Of a DNA stretch of 64,000 nt, positions 49,627-56,453 are shown in pieces. This DNA is from Thamnaconus septentrionalis (lineage: Eukaryota; Chordata; Actinopteri; Tetraodontiformes; Monacanthidae): the NCBI GenBank assembly GCA_009823395.1, contig CM020502.1, positions 21,732,444 to 21,796,443 on the forward strand, given 5' to 3'. The notes under the pieces were generated by a model. It was not told the origin of the DNA. It saw nothing but the letters and a program-made list of their open reading frames with translations, and did not search any database. The position numbers were made by a program, and so were the translations under genes. How positions within the stretch are numbered: the stretch's first letter is position 1; each line of letters begins with the position of its first letter.

Positions 49627-49939
49627 TCAAAAAAAGCAACGTTTTGTACAACTTGTACCTTTCACGTCCTCCCCTGTTCAACTTTCCCCTCCGACCCCCT
49701 GCAGTGACACGGAGGACCACAAGCCTCTGAAGGGCAGCCGGACCCCGTCCAACGGGACGGTCCGGCGCGACGAGAGCGACGACAGCCTGGTGGACTACGG
49801 GGAGGGCGGGGACGGACAGTTCAACGAGGACGGCTCCTTCATCGGCCAGTACAGCGGCAAGAAGGAGAAGGACACGCACGAGGGCAACGAGAGCTCGGAG
49901 GCGCCGTCGCCGGTCAACGCCATGAACTCGTTTGTCTAA
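36166..49939 (+). CDS. nrcam: nrcam, neuronal cell adhesion molecule (complete coding region)
   Basis: L1-family receptor on axons and at nodes of Ranvier. It binds other Ig-CAMs, contactins and semaphorin co-receptors outside the cell and ankyrin inside. Thirty-one coding exons were read with consistent phases; with all of them the protein is about 1,315 residues (human long form 1,304). Approximate residues: signal peptide 1-30, Ig1-6 about 49-620, FNIII 1-4 about 632-1037, Pro/Thr linker 1038-1070, FNIII 5 1071-1163, membrane span about 1175-1197, cytoplasmic tail with FIGQY at 1283-1287 and C-terminal NSFV. The tail and membrane segment are nearly identical to human NRCAM, separating it from neurofascin, CHL1 and L1. 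Exons of 18, 30, 33, 66 and 12 nt and the two FNIII 5 exons are symmetric in phase and so can be skipped cleanly. Gene order pnpla8-nrcam on one strand matches the mammalian locus. It may be the teleost a copy, which I cannot verify. Confidence 0.97.
36681..36698 (+). CDS. nrcam: nrcam 18-nt microexon (PKVLEG)
   Basis: Flanked by ATACAG and GTAAGT, phase 1 to 1. Spliced in, it reads DPKVLEGLPQPP, against DPKLLEDLVQPP in human NRCAM, which has the same alternative six-residue insert before Ig1. Confidence 0.88.
37072..37177 (+). CDS. nrcam: nrcam exon, Ig1 first half
   Basis: 106 nt, phase 1 to 2, after TTTCCCCCAG. Encodes [20 protein letters not shown] and the first Ig1 cysteine (IIHCEAKG). 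Confidence 0.95.
37699..37892 (+). CDS. nrcam: nrcam exon, Ig1 second half
   Basis: 194 nt, phase 2 to 1. Contains the Ig1 tryptophan ([10 protein letters not shown]) and the second cysteine in [14 protein letters not shown]. Confidence 0.95.
37978..38100 (+). CDS. nrcam: nrcam exon, Ig2 first half
   Basis: 123 nt, phase 1 to 1. RSPLWSKE, then [20 protein letters not shown] carrying the Ig2 cysteine and tryptophan. Confidence 0.95.
38244..38414 (+). CDS. nrcam: nrcam exon, Ig2 second half
   Basis: 171 nt, phase 1 to 1. [19 protein letters not shown] and [20 protein letters not shown] match human Ig2 closely. Confidence 0.96.
39264..39375 (+). CDS. nrcam: nrcam exon, Ig2-Ig3 linker and Ig3 start
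   Basis: 112 nt, phase 1 to 2. Ends in [10 protein letters not shown] with the first Ig3 cysteine. The alternative linker exon that mammals have just before this one was not found in the 849-bp intron upstream. Confidence 0.93.
39510..39694 (+). CDS. nrcam: nrcam exon, Ig3 second half
   Basis: 185 nt, phase 2 to 1. [26 protein letters not shown] and [12 protein letters not shown] give the Ig3 core. The donor GTTCTT is weaker than its neighbours. Confidence 0.94.
39850..39981 (+). CDS. nrcam: nrcam exon, Ig4 first half
   Basis: 132 nt, phase 1 to 1. [36 protein letters not shown]. Confidence 0.95.
40158..40301 (+). CDS. nrcam: nrcam exon, Ig4 second half
   Basis: 144 nt, phase 1 to 1. [20 protein letters not shown] is almost identical to human. 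Confidence 0.96.
40382..40493 (+). CDS. nrcam: nrcam exon, Ig5 first half
   Basis: 112 nt, phase 1 to 2. [17 protein letters not shown] and [15 protein letters not shown] carry the first cysteine and tryptophan. Confidence 0.95.
40640..41360. mobile_element. Repeat-rich intron with MITE-family fragments
   Basis: In the 907-bp intron between the two Ig5 exons, about 40660-40720 (CAGTTCTGGAAATTAGCAC) resembles sequence near 31.65 kb, and about 41330-41355 (GGGCTAAGTATATTTTT) resembles the reverse of the 52.3 kb MITE. The 500 bp between them looks like a separate insertion of unknown family. Confidence 0.35.
41401..41567 (+). CDS. nrcam: nrcam exon, Ig5 second half
   Basis: 167 nt, phase 2 to 1. 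[20 protein letters not shown] then the second Ig5 cysteine in CIATNNLG. Confidence 0.95.
41677..41824 (+). CDS. nrcam: nrcam exon, Ig6 first half
   Basis: 148 nt, phase 1 to 2. [19 protein letters not shown] then [14 protein letters not shown]. Confidence 0.95.
41967..42091 (+). CDS. nrcam: nrcam exon, Ig6 second half
   Basis: 125 nt, phase 2 to 1. [14 protein letters not shown] aligns without gaps to the human segment, which fixes the acceptor at 41965-41966; [12 protein letters not shown] carries the last Ig cysteine. Confidence 0.94.
42325..42354 (+). CDS. nrcam: nrcam 30-nt cassette exon (ATPTPAIVY)
   Basis: Between CTCTCAG and GTAAAC, phase 1 to 1. It encodes ATPTPAIVY, equivalent to the alternative TPTPAPVYD segment between Ig6 and FNIII 1 in human. 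Confidence 0.88.
42692..42793 (+). CDS. nrcam: nrcam exon, FNIII 1 first half
   Basis: 102 nt, phase 1 to 1. [20 protein letters not shown] then W and GDEHNSP, typical FNIII A-C strands. Confidence 0.95.
42969..43166 (+). CDS. nrcam: nrcam exon, FNIII 1 second half
   Basis: 198 nt, phase 1 to 1. [28 protein letters not shown] with the FNIII tyrosine-corner region. Confidence 0.95.
43250..43320 (+). CDS. nrcam: nrcam exon, FNIII 2 start
   Basis: 71 nt, phase 1 to 0. [20 protein letters not shown] then ITWT; donor GTAGGT. Confidence 0.93.
43427..43652 (+). CDS. nrcam: nrcam exon, FNIII 2 remainder
   Basis: 226 nt, phase 0 to 1. [42 protein letters not shown]. Confidence 0.95.
44236..44351 (+). 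CDS. nrcam: nrcam exon, FNIII 3 first half
   Basis: 116 nt, phase 1 to 0. [20 protein letters not shown] then WEPVP, ending in GYK as in human. Confidence 0.94.
44532..44739 (+). CDS. nrcam: nrcam exon, FNIII 3 second half (no furin-type site)
   Basis: 208 nt, phase 0 to 1. [20 protein letters not shown] and [18 protein letters not shown] match the family. The basic RNRR cluster of human and chick NrCAM is replaced by [16 protein letters not shown], with no R-X-K/R-R. Confidence 0.93.
45174..45296 (+). CDS. nrcam: nrcam exon, FNIII 4 first half
   Basis: 123 nt, phase 1 to 1. [20 protein letters not shown], then [10 protein letters not shown] and YTLKYQP. Confidence 0.95.
45402..45578 (+). 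CDS. nrcam: nrcam exon, FNIII 4 second half
   Basis: 177 nt, phase 1 to 1. [43 protein letters not shown]. Confidence 0.95.
45755..45787 (+). CDS. nrcam: nrcam 33-nt cassette exon ([11 protein letters not shown])
   Basis: Between CTCTGAAG and GTAACC, phase 1 to 1. Equivalent in place and style to GILPPDVGAGK after FNIII 4 in human NRCAM. Confidence 0.8.
46506..46571 (+). CDS. nrcam: nrcam 66-nt Pro/Thr-rich cassette exon (PAT-like)
   Basis: Between CCTTTCAG and GTACAT, phase 1 to 1. Encodes [20 protein letters not shown], a proline/threonine linker like the PAT segment described for chick NrCAM before FNIII 5. Possible O-glycosylated stalk. Confidence 0.72.
47060..47182 (+). CDS. nrcam: nrcam exon, FNIII 5 first half
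   Basis: 123 nt, phase 1 to 1. [37 protein letters not shown]; alternatively spliced as a unit with the next exon in other vertebrates. Confidence 0.9.
47288..47443 (+). CDS. nrcam: nrcam exon, FNIII 5 second half
   Basis: 156 nt, phase 1 to 1. [34 protein letters not shown]. Confidence 0.92.
47833..47964 (+). CDS. nrcam: nrcam exon, membrane span
   Basis: 132 nt, phase 1 to 1. [20 protein letters not shown], then a Leu/Ile/Val span, [12 protein letters not shown] stop-transfer. Nearly identical to human. Confidence 0.97.
48059..48137 (+). CDS. nrcam: nrcam exon, juxtamembrane tail
   Basis: 79 nt, phase 1 to 2. [20 protein letters not shown] then GTFGEY; the final Tyr begins the YRSM motif if the next microexon is used. 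Confidence 0.97.
48672..48683 (+). CDS. nrcam: nrcam 12-nt microexon (RSME), endocytic motif
   Basis: Between CCCGTGTAG and GTAAGA, phase 2 to 2. Spliced in, the tail reads GEYRSMES. L1-family genes have a four-residue neuronal microexon (RSLE in L1) at this exact junction, which creates a Tyr-X-X-hydrophobic signal for clathrin adaptor AP-2. Met instead of Leu still fits that motif. Without it the tail reads GEYSDTED. Confidence 0.82.
49558..49624. repeat. (TG)n microsatellite in the last nrcam intron
   Basis: About 33 TG units ending 80 bp before the last exon acceptor. Confidence 0.95.
49705..49939 (+). CDS. nrcam: nrcam last coding exon: ankyrin-binding FIGQY and PDZ-type C-terminus
   Basis: 235 nt including TAA at 49937-49939, entering in phase 2. 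SFIGQY (FIGQY at 49838-49852) is the L1-family ankyrin motif, and NSFV is the C-terminal PDZ ligand. [15 protein letters not shown] is identical to human. Confidence 0.97.
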
Positions 49940-50412
49940 CGGGGGTGGGTGGGAGGTGAGGGAGGGGTGAGTTGGGGGGGGTTGCCCAGGGGCCGCGACA
50001 ACGGCGCTCCGTCACCTTGGCAAATTCCGACGATAGAACCGCCTCCGTTCTCTGTGGTGGCCCTTTGCCAAGGGGAGACCGCCGTAGCTGACGCTGACTT
50101 TCTTTCTTTCTCCACTTTCCACCATGGCTACCAAGACTGCTGACCACGCCCTCATTTCCACATCCCACCCCAGCACCGACCCCCTCCCCATCCCAAACCC
50201 CGTCCCCTCCCACCCCGCCTTCCGCCTCGTCACGGCGTGACCTCCGATCAACGAACGCGTGCCCGACGTGGCACAGAAAGAAAGGCCAAATTTTGCTCCG
50301 CCTTCCGACCGATCCCCTCACAAGCAGGCATGAAACATGGGACGGAAAGACTCCAAGAAGACGAAGAGAGAAAGCAATATATCGAAGCAGAAGGAATGTA
50401 CCGGAAAGAGTT

Positions 50413-50415
<3 letters not shown>

Positions 50416-50445
<30 letters not shown>
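50416..50445. repeat. (CA)n microsatellite
   Basis: About 15 CA units in the nrcam 3'UTR. Confidence 0.95.
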
Positions 50446-50447
<2 letters not shown>

Positions 50448-50559
50448 AATGAGCCGAGGTGCGCGTGGCCAAAATGTGCGTTTTAGTGCCATTCGATACC
50501 CCTCGCTGAACTCAATGTCTCCAGATAAATATTCACCCACGCTCGAACCCCCGAGCGCA

Positions 50560-50645
50560 GGGCATCGCAGGACAGCGCAGGGCAAGGCAAGGCAGGGCAG
50601 GGCAGGGCAGCGCAGCGCAGCGCAGGGCAAGGCAGGGCAGGGCAA
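50560..50645. repeat. GC-rich pentanucleotide minisatellite
   Basis: About 16 tandem, slightly varied copies of GGCAG/GCGCA/GGCAA. Confidence 0.9.
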
Positions 50646-51976
50646 ACACGCATCCGATCACAGAACATGAGCACCTGCATGGATTAGATCATATTTCTAT
50701 TGCGCGTTTCCTCTCATCCTCGCATCTGGCCAGTCGTTGCAGTGATGACTGTATATGGTGCACGCCTACTCGTGACCGGTTAATGCCTCCCGTTGTTTGA
50801 CTCGTTTTTGATTTTGGTCCCAAGTGTTGAGTGTTGGCATATGATATTTAGAGATGAGGAAAAAAAGAAGAAAGAAACGCGAAGCGCGTGCCTCAAAAGT
50901 AGAAGCAAGTCTTTTCTGAGACTGATGGACTTTTGTATATATGTAATAGAGTAAGAGGAAAGCTATATTTCGAGGAGAGGATGTTCACTGCAAATCATCG
51001 GGAAAACCTGGCGGAAACCACTTTTAAAACATGTTTAGTTTTTTGTTTTGTTTTTTTTCTTCACTTTGATGAAATCCACCAGCCAGCCAGAGCTCCCACA
51101 CACCTTGTTCCAGCTAGCCCGCTAATGTGCGTCCTCCTCTGTTTTCCACACTCTGTAGTTTACTACCGAGCACCAACAATGTCGAGTGCTTCCACTCCGC
51201 CTAAAACTCGTAGCCACTTTCAACAAAGTACAAAAAAAACCAACAAAAAAAAAAAAACCTCCCAAATTGTGTCCAAAAAGCATTTCCATGACAAGTACTG
51301 AGAGTACACAGTGGCAGTTTCTGGATATGTTTTGACGCCTGGTAACCTCTCAGCACGATTTCTAGTGCCTTTGTAGAGAACAGTGACTTAGAACCATGGG
51401 AGTTCCATCCTTCCTCATATACGCACGGCAGACCTGGACAAAGTGCAGTTCAAGCCCCGCAGCTAAGTGGGAAATTAGCTTTGCAGGAGAAGTTGAATGA
51501 ATTGATCGGTGCAGCAGTCAGCGTGGTCAGTGAGGTTTGCGAAACTTCAGCGTGGGCCCTTTGAAAACTCCTATTGCAGCGTCGCAGTTACGGGCTAGCG
51601 ACCAACCCCCTGCTGCGGATTGTTATGGCCTTGTCGACAATCATACACTCGGTTTCCATCGGGCCGCCTAGTTGCGCTTGTAGATCGCCCGCGAGAGATC
51701 CTGACGTGGCTGCACGAAGTGTGACGGATGTTAAAAATGTGAAGTTTTCCTCAACGGGGAGCTGCTGCTCAGCCGCACCAAAACTACTGCCAAGTCCGCA
51801 CCAGGTAACTGCCAAAAAATCAAAACAAAATGGAACCAGACCCTCCATCTGGCACTGACTATTATCTGAATGGGACTCACTGGTAGCACTTAAACAGAAG
51901 GAGTTGTAGGGGTGGTGGTGTCTGATTGCATTACTGAATGTGGAAACAAGTGTACCCTGTTTATGTGAATATCAAT

Positions 51977-51982
51977 AATAAA
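51977..51982 (+). terminator. Candidate nrcam polyadenylation signal AATAAA
   Basis: AATAAA followed by TGTTGCTTGTTTC about 8-20 nt downstream. Other AATAAA hexamers occur near 53458, so the main site is uncertain. Confidence 0.4.
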
Positions 51983-52322
51983 AAAATGTTGCTTGTTTCA
52001 CTGCAAACGGTCAAACACACAGGTGACTTTGGTTTATGCATTTCAAACGTCTGTCTGTGTATTCTGTCACGTTCTGAGCGCAGCACTCTGAGGTTTTTTT
52101 TTTTTTTTTTTTTAACTTTCTGGAAATGAATGAAGCTTGAATGTCATTGTGTGTGCGTGTGTGTGTGTGGGGGGGAGCACATGCATGCTGCTGTGTTACG
52201 GGCATGCCTGGTGTTTATTTTTGCTTTTAATTTCCATAGATAAAACATCTAGATTTCAGCCACGTGGGCCTGGTGGCTCCTCCTCCTCTCAACAGGAGCA
52301 GCAACACTTCTTTTTTTTTGGT

Positions 52323-52711
52323 TTAAAGGTCCCACATTATGCCCAGCTTCTGATCTTATTTTTCCACCCAAGACTCCAGTGGAGCATGATTTGCACGCTT
52401 TATTGTCCAAAAAAAGCGATAGATACCCAGAAAACAGCATATTTAGCCCTGTGTTTGCAGCCTCCAGCAAAACACGTTGTGTTTTAGCTTCCTGCTAAGA
52501 CTGCTGCTTTGTTGGACCTTCTGCATGTTTGGAATTGAGAACAATGAAGAGGATGAGAGAGGCGTCAATGAGTTGTCAGTCCCCCTTTATGAAATGGCTG
52601 ATTGCCAAAACTTATCACACATCCTGAAAAGCGTAGCAAGTTAAGGAAGTAAAAGACAAGAATGAATTGACTTTCTTTTTTTTTTTTTTTGGCATAGTAG
52701 GGGACCTTTAA
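52323..52711. mobile_element. MITE with TTAA-type ends (piggyBac-like non-autonomous element)
   Basis: TTAAAGGTCCCACATTATGC at the left end and the inverted GGCATAGTAGGGGACCTTTA at the right end form terminal repeats agreeing at 18 of 21 positions. Both ends abut TTAA (52323-52326 and 52708-52711), which fits a TTAA target-site duplication. The interior is about 380 bp and non-coding. Sequence related to its interior recurs at 8.5, 31.7 and 41.3 kb. Confidence 0.7.
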
Positions 52712-53289
52712 GAACATTTCCACATTTTAACTTGCATCAAGTTTTTAGGTTTTTGCCATTTTGTCAGCTTTGTCACATGTAGATATTTCTGTTGTATTTT
52801 GTAAATAAGGGCCAGAAGTTGAGCATCTAGGTCAAAGGTGAGAGGCCGGGCCGCAGCTCTGCGTATTGGATGGCGTGCTGTGCGCAGTGAGACCATTTTG
52901 CAGTTTTCCGCTCGTTTTCATTTGCTGTGAATTTCCTTTTCTTTTTCATTTTAATTTTGAAATTTGTCAGGTGAGATCTGCTGGCTTGAGCGTTCTTCCC
53001 ATCAGGTTTTTATTTTCCAAAGGAGATTTCTTTAACTTCTGACTGAGCTCTTGTGACACTTGTGTTCTTTCACTCTGGATGGATCATGCACACGTTTCTG
53101 TATTTTTTATAAAATATAAAATGGGGGGCACACTCATAAACAGGATGTATCATTTCAAAACACACCTATGCATCCGGTTTCTGAGTGATCCATCTTCATA
53201 AAACAAATTTAAAAAAAAGGAGCAGACGGTTTGGATGGCTGGCATGGGACAGGTATGCAGACCTGCACACTTGAGTGTTAAAACCCTGG

Positions 53290-53815
53290 AAACAATGTTC
53301 TAGCAGTAGGATATATACAGTATATGATATATGATGACAGTTTGACATATCTTGGTTAATGTTGAAGCTACACGAGAAGCATGAAAGGCTGTCAGAAGTG
53401 GTTTACTCTATGATATAATATTGCAAAATATTTTGTATTTTAAATGAAATTGAAAAAAATAAATGTTGGTTTCAGGAATCCCTTTCAGCTATGTTTTTTA
53501 TTTATTTATTTATGTTTAAATTATTATCATTATTTTCCTACAGAATCTTGATTGCAAAAAAAAAAAAAAAAAAAACATACTTGTTTGGATACAGGATTGG
53601 ATACCTGGAGGGAACCCAAGAAGTTAACCCTCAAAAAATTTGATCCCCTGGAGATTAATGCACAGCCTTTGCTCGTGCGCATTGTCTCAGCTCTTGTTAA
53701 GTTGAGTGCTGCACTTGAATTTGAGATTTCATTCCAAGAAAAGGCCTTAAGGTTATTGTGCAAAACTGACAGCTGACACAAGCTGATATTAATCATGTCT
53801 GTATCATGTCTGTAT
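53290..53815 (+). repeat. Diverged direct duplication, copy 1
   Basis: Shares with copy 2, in the same order, ACAATGTTCTA, ATATCTTG, GTGGTTTACYC, AATATTTTGTATTT, AAATGTTSGTTTCAGGA, GCGCATTGTSTCA and TTCCAAGAAAAGGCCTT-like blocks. About 1.1 kb separates the copies. Copy 1 also contains a poly-A run at 53558-53575. Confidence 0.7.
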
Positions 53816-53967
53816 CTGTAGCCAAGTGCAATACAGGTGGACGGTGATTTGGGCCGTTTGAGTGGTGTGACTTATACACTCACCCTTCAGTTGCCCATCA
53901 GTTTATTGACAAAGTTCGTCCATGTTTTTGTCGTCCGTCTGTCGTCTATTTCTCCTGCACTCCAGGT

Positions 53968-54095
53968 TTGGGTTTGCTGGAGCCAATCCCAGCAGTCATT
54001 TGGCCAAGATGGGGCAGACACCTCATTGCAGGACCAGAAAGAAGGACAGACAAACCACCCATTACACTCACACCTACAGACAATTTAGAGTAACC
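53968..54095 (+). mobile_element. Dispersed teleost repeat fragment
   Basis: GCTGGAGCCAATCCCAGCAG, GGGGCAGACACC and ACACCTACAGACAATTTAGA resemble a very common dispersed repeat of fish genomes. The family is not assigned. Confidence 0.5.
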
Positions 54096-54102
54096 AACAC
54101 AA

Positions 54103-54386
54103 ACGGTGGTGGGCAGTGACTCCACCTGTGCGGACCTCAAAGTTGTGGGTTAGCTGCCTGCGAAGCCCCACAACAAGATGCAGAAGATCATCGGGAAGCC
54201 AGTTGAGAGCTAAACCGCTGAACCCATTTGTGGGGTATTTTTCTGAAATGGAGATTAACAGAGACCCCACCCACACTTGCTTCTGATCGGTTGAGAGGTT
54301 AGGGTTAGGATTCTGGTTAGGTCGTGAGAAGGAGTAGTAGAGGCAAGTATGGGCAGATCTTTTCTGATCTCTATGGCAGAAAAACA
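54103..54386 (+). pseudogene. Fossil copy of a cntn1 exon end plus adjoining intron
   Basis: 54103-54150 matches 61486-61533 (3' part of the last Ig6 exon of cntn1 plus its donor) at about 43 of 48 bases, and even keeps the reading TVVGSDSTCADLKVV. About 54345-54386 matches intron sequence at about 61751-61793 at a collinear distance. The copy is 7.4 kb upstream of its source on the same strand, with an in-frame TAG directly after the donor, so it is non-functional. Confidence 0.8.
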
Positions 54387-54439
54387 TTTTGTATCTTTTT
54401 TAAACGTGTAATTGGGGAACACTCGAAAACAGTGTAACG

Positions 54440-54855
54440 TCAAGTGCAAAAACCTTTCAAACAATGTTCTACCTATGGCATATCTTGATGCATATTGACG
54501 TGGTTTACCCTTTGATATTGTACACCGAAATATTTTGTATTTCAATTGAATATAAAAATATAAATGTTCGTTTCAGGACCTCTTTTCAGCATACTTACGT
54601 GTGGCTAGCAACACCCTAATGTAAGAAAAACGAGATTGGGTATCGGGAAATATATATATATATATATATATTTTTTAACTAACGCACATGCGAAAGGTGA
54701 AACATGCGCATTGTGTCACCTCTCGTTCAGTCGAGGGATGCACTTAAAGTTGCCATCTCGTTCCAAAAACAAAGCCTTGAATGTTACTGTGTCAAGCGTA
54801 AACATAGATTTGCCTTCATCCGGCCAACACAGTCTGATATTATTTGTGTTTGTAT
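54440..54855 (+). repeat. Diverged direct duplication, copy 2
   Basis: Counterpart of 53290-53815. It includes a (TA)n at 54651-54671 where copy 1 has a poly-A run, so the two copies differ mainly by simple-repeat insertions. Confidence 0.7.
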
Positions 54856-54959
54856 AGAATAGAAAACACCCAGACAGACGACAGATAAAGATTATTCTTG
54901 GTTTTCCTCCACCTCTTTCCCCTGTCTGCGTTGGCTGGGCGTCCCTCCCACCGTCCCAA

Positions 54960-55040
54960 GTGCGGACCAATCAGAGGCGCTGCCTGACTGCCAGCCGGAA
55001 GTGTCACTCCGCCACTTTCATCCAATAGAAAAGTTCCTCC
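54960..55040 (+). promoter_or_regulatory. cntn1: Putative cntn1 promoter (CCAAT, ETS)
   Basis: CCAAT at 54967-54971 and 55022-55026 flank CCGGAAGTG at 54995-55003, a strong ETS-type site. There is no TATA box. The position just upstream of an exon-like GC-rich block suggests a TATA-less promoter. Confidence 0.45.
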
Positions 55041-55178
55041 GGACGGGGCGCTGCGTCGCAGACGGCGGTGAAAGGAGGGTGGGGGTTTGTATGCGTGTGA
55101 GCGTGTGCCCACGATGCGGTCCAGCTCCAGGTGTTCCATGCGGGCCGTGCCGTGATAAATCCCACTCTACCCACAAAG
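55030..55178 (+). other. cntn1: cntn1 putative non-coding exon 1
   Basis: CpG-rich block ending ACAAAG|GTAAGC at 55178/55179, a near-consensus donor. It encodes nothing resembling contactin and would splice to 57675. The start is approximate. Confidence 0.45.
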
Positions 55179-55670
55179 GTAAGCGAGAGAGGGGTAAAGT
55201 GTGCGTGCTGTTTTTTGTGAGTGTGTATTCGCGCACCTCTCACCTCTCTTTTTTTTTTAAATGAAGAAAATCTATTTTATAATTCTGGACAATCCGTGCT
55301 GCGTTCACGGCAGCGTGTCTGGACCGGCTCGGCAGTACCGCAATGCAGAGCAGCTGAACTCCCGGTGCCGCTCGGTCATCACCGGCACTGCAGTGATGTC
55401 AGAGCGGACCGGTGCGCAGTGCTTTTCACAGCCTTGCCTGTGTTAATTTTTTTTTTTCAGCAATTTTTTGGGTTTGTTTTTATACGTGCAATACTTTGAG
55501 TGCTCGCAGAGTGTGTTTCTGCCCTTGTGCGTGCGAGGAGGAGGGACAAGGTGAAAAGTGTGAGATGATGCGCGTTTCAAGGGCGCGGGAGGCGGACGGA
55601 TGCTGCGCAGCGTCTATTTTGGTGACGGGGAAGCCGGCGTCCTTCATGGCCAAAGAGGGCACCACCCGTG

Positions 55671-55672
<2 letters not shown>

Positions 55673-55743
<71 letters not shown>
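55673..55743. repeat. (GT)n microsatellite
   Basis: About 35 uninterrupted GT units. Confidence 0.95.
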
Positions 55744-55745
<2 letters not shown>

Positions 55746-56359
55746 CACTCAAATTTTTTTGAGAAGTTGAGATAATTGTTTTTTGGGAGATTTGGGGAAA
55801 AAAAAATAAGGTCCAAAAATACCTTCTCATATTTCAACTTAAAATGCCAGAGAGAACTGTCATGAGAGCTTTGTCCACCCCTGTCCCCACCCCTTTTTGC
55901 CTGTTATTGTTGTTATTTTTTCTCCCGCAGCCATAAGTCCCACAGCAAACCTGGTTATTCAGGCACTTCTGAGCTCAATAGGACAAGCGCTGACCTAAAT
56001 TTCAATGGACTGGCCAAAGAGGATCTGTGATGGGATTATTGCAAAGGCAGGGAGGAGGGGTTGAAAAAAACACACACATGAAAGCACACACAGATGGATG
56101 AATTGATTCGAAAAAAAAGTGTAGGTGGGCGGAGCTACAAATGAAAGGCTCCTGTCCTGCTCCTGCGCGTTTATAGTCAAGTTTTTCTGGGATGCTGCAC
56201 CACTGCCGGTCTGCTCCTGCGCTCAGCTCTTGTTTCTTGCTGAGTCATCAGCAGTGGCGGTGCTGCCGCAGTCTCCGAGCTGTGCACTGGGTGTAGACAA
56301 ACACGGCTGAAAAAATGTGCTGGCTGGCTGCTAAGTATTTTGTCTTCAATTGTGCCTTT

Positions 56360-56362
<3 letters not shown>

Positions 56363-56422
<60 letters not shown>

Positions 56423-56453
56423 GCAAACGCACACACACACACACACACACACA
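56363..56453. repeat. Compound (TC)n(AC)n microsatellite
   Basis: About 23 TC units passing into interrupted AC units. Confidence 0.95.

Larger units (their letters stand above)
49940..52010 (+). other. nrcam: nrcam 3'UTR (inferred extent)
   Basis: Starts with G-rich and C-rich stretches, then a (CA)n at 50416-50445, a GGCAG minisatellite at 50560-50645, and A-rich sequence. The end is inferred from AATAAA at 51977; a longer UTR is possible. Confidence 0.5.
52712..54960. other. nrcam-cntn1 intergenic region with duplications
   Basis: No functional exon seen. It holds two diverged copies of one block (about 53290-53815 and 54440-54855), a dispersed-repeat piece at 53968-54095 and a fossil copy of a cntn1 exon at 54103-54386. 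Confidence 0.7.

Noticed and set aside
49914..50645. 243-codon open frame on the - strand
   Set aside because: It lies across the nrcam 3'UTR, and its product is low-complexity from the CA repeat and GGCAG minisatellite. No domain and no splice support.
54300..54325. GGTTAGGGTTAGG, a telomere-like motif
   Set aside because: Only two units; the same loose motif occurs near 14900. Too short for an interstitial telomere.
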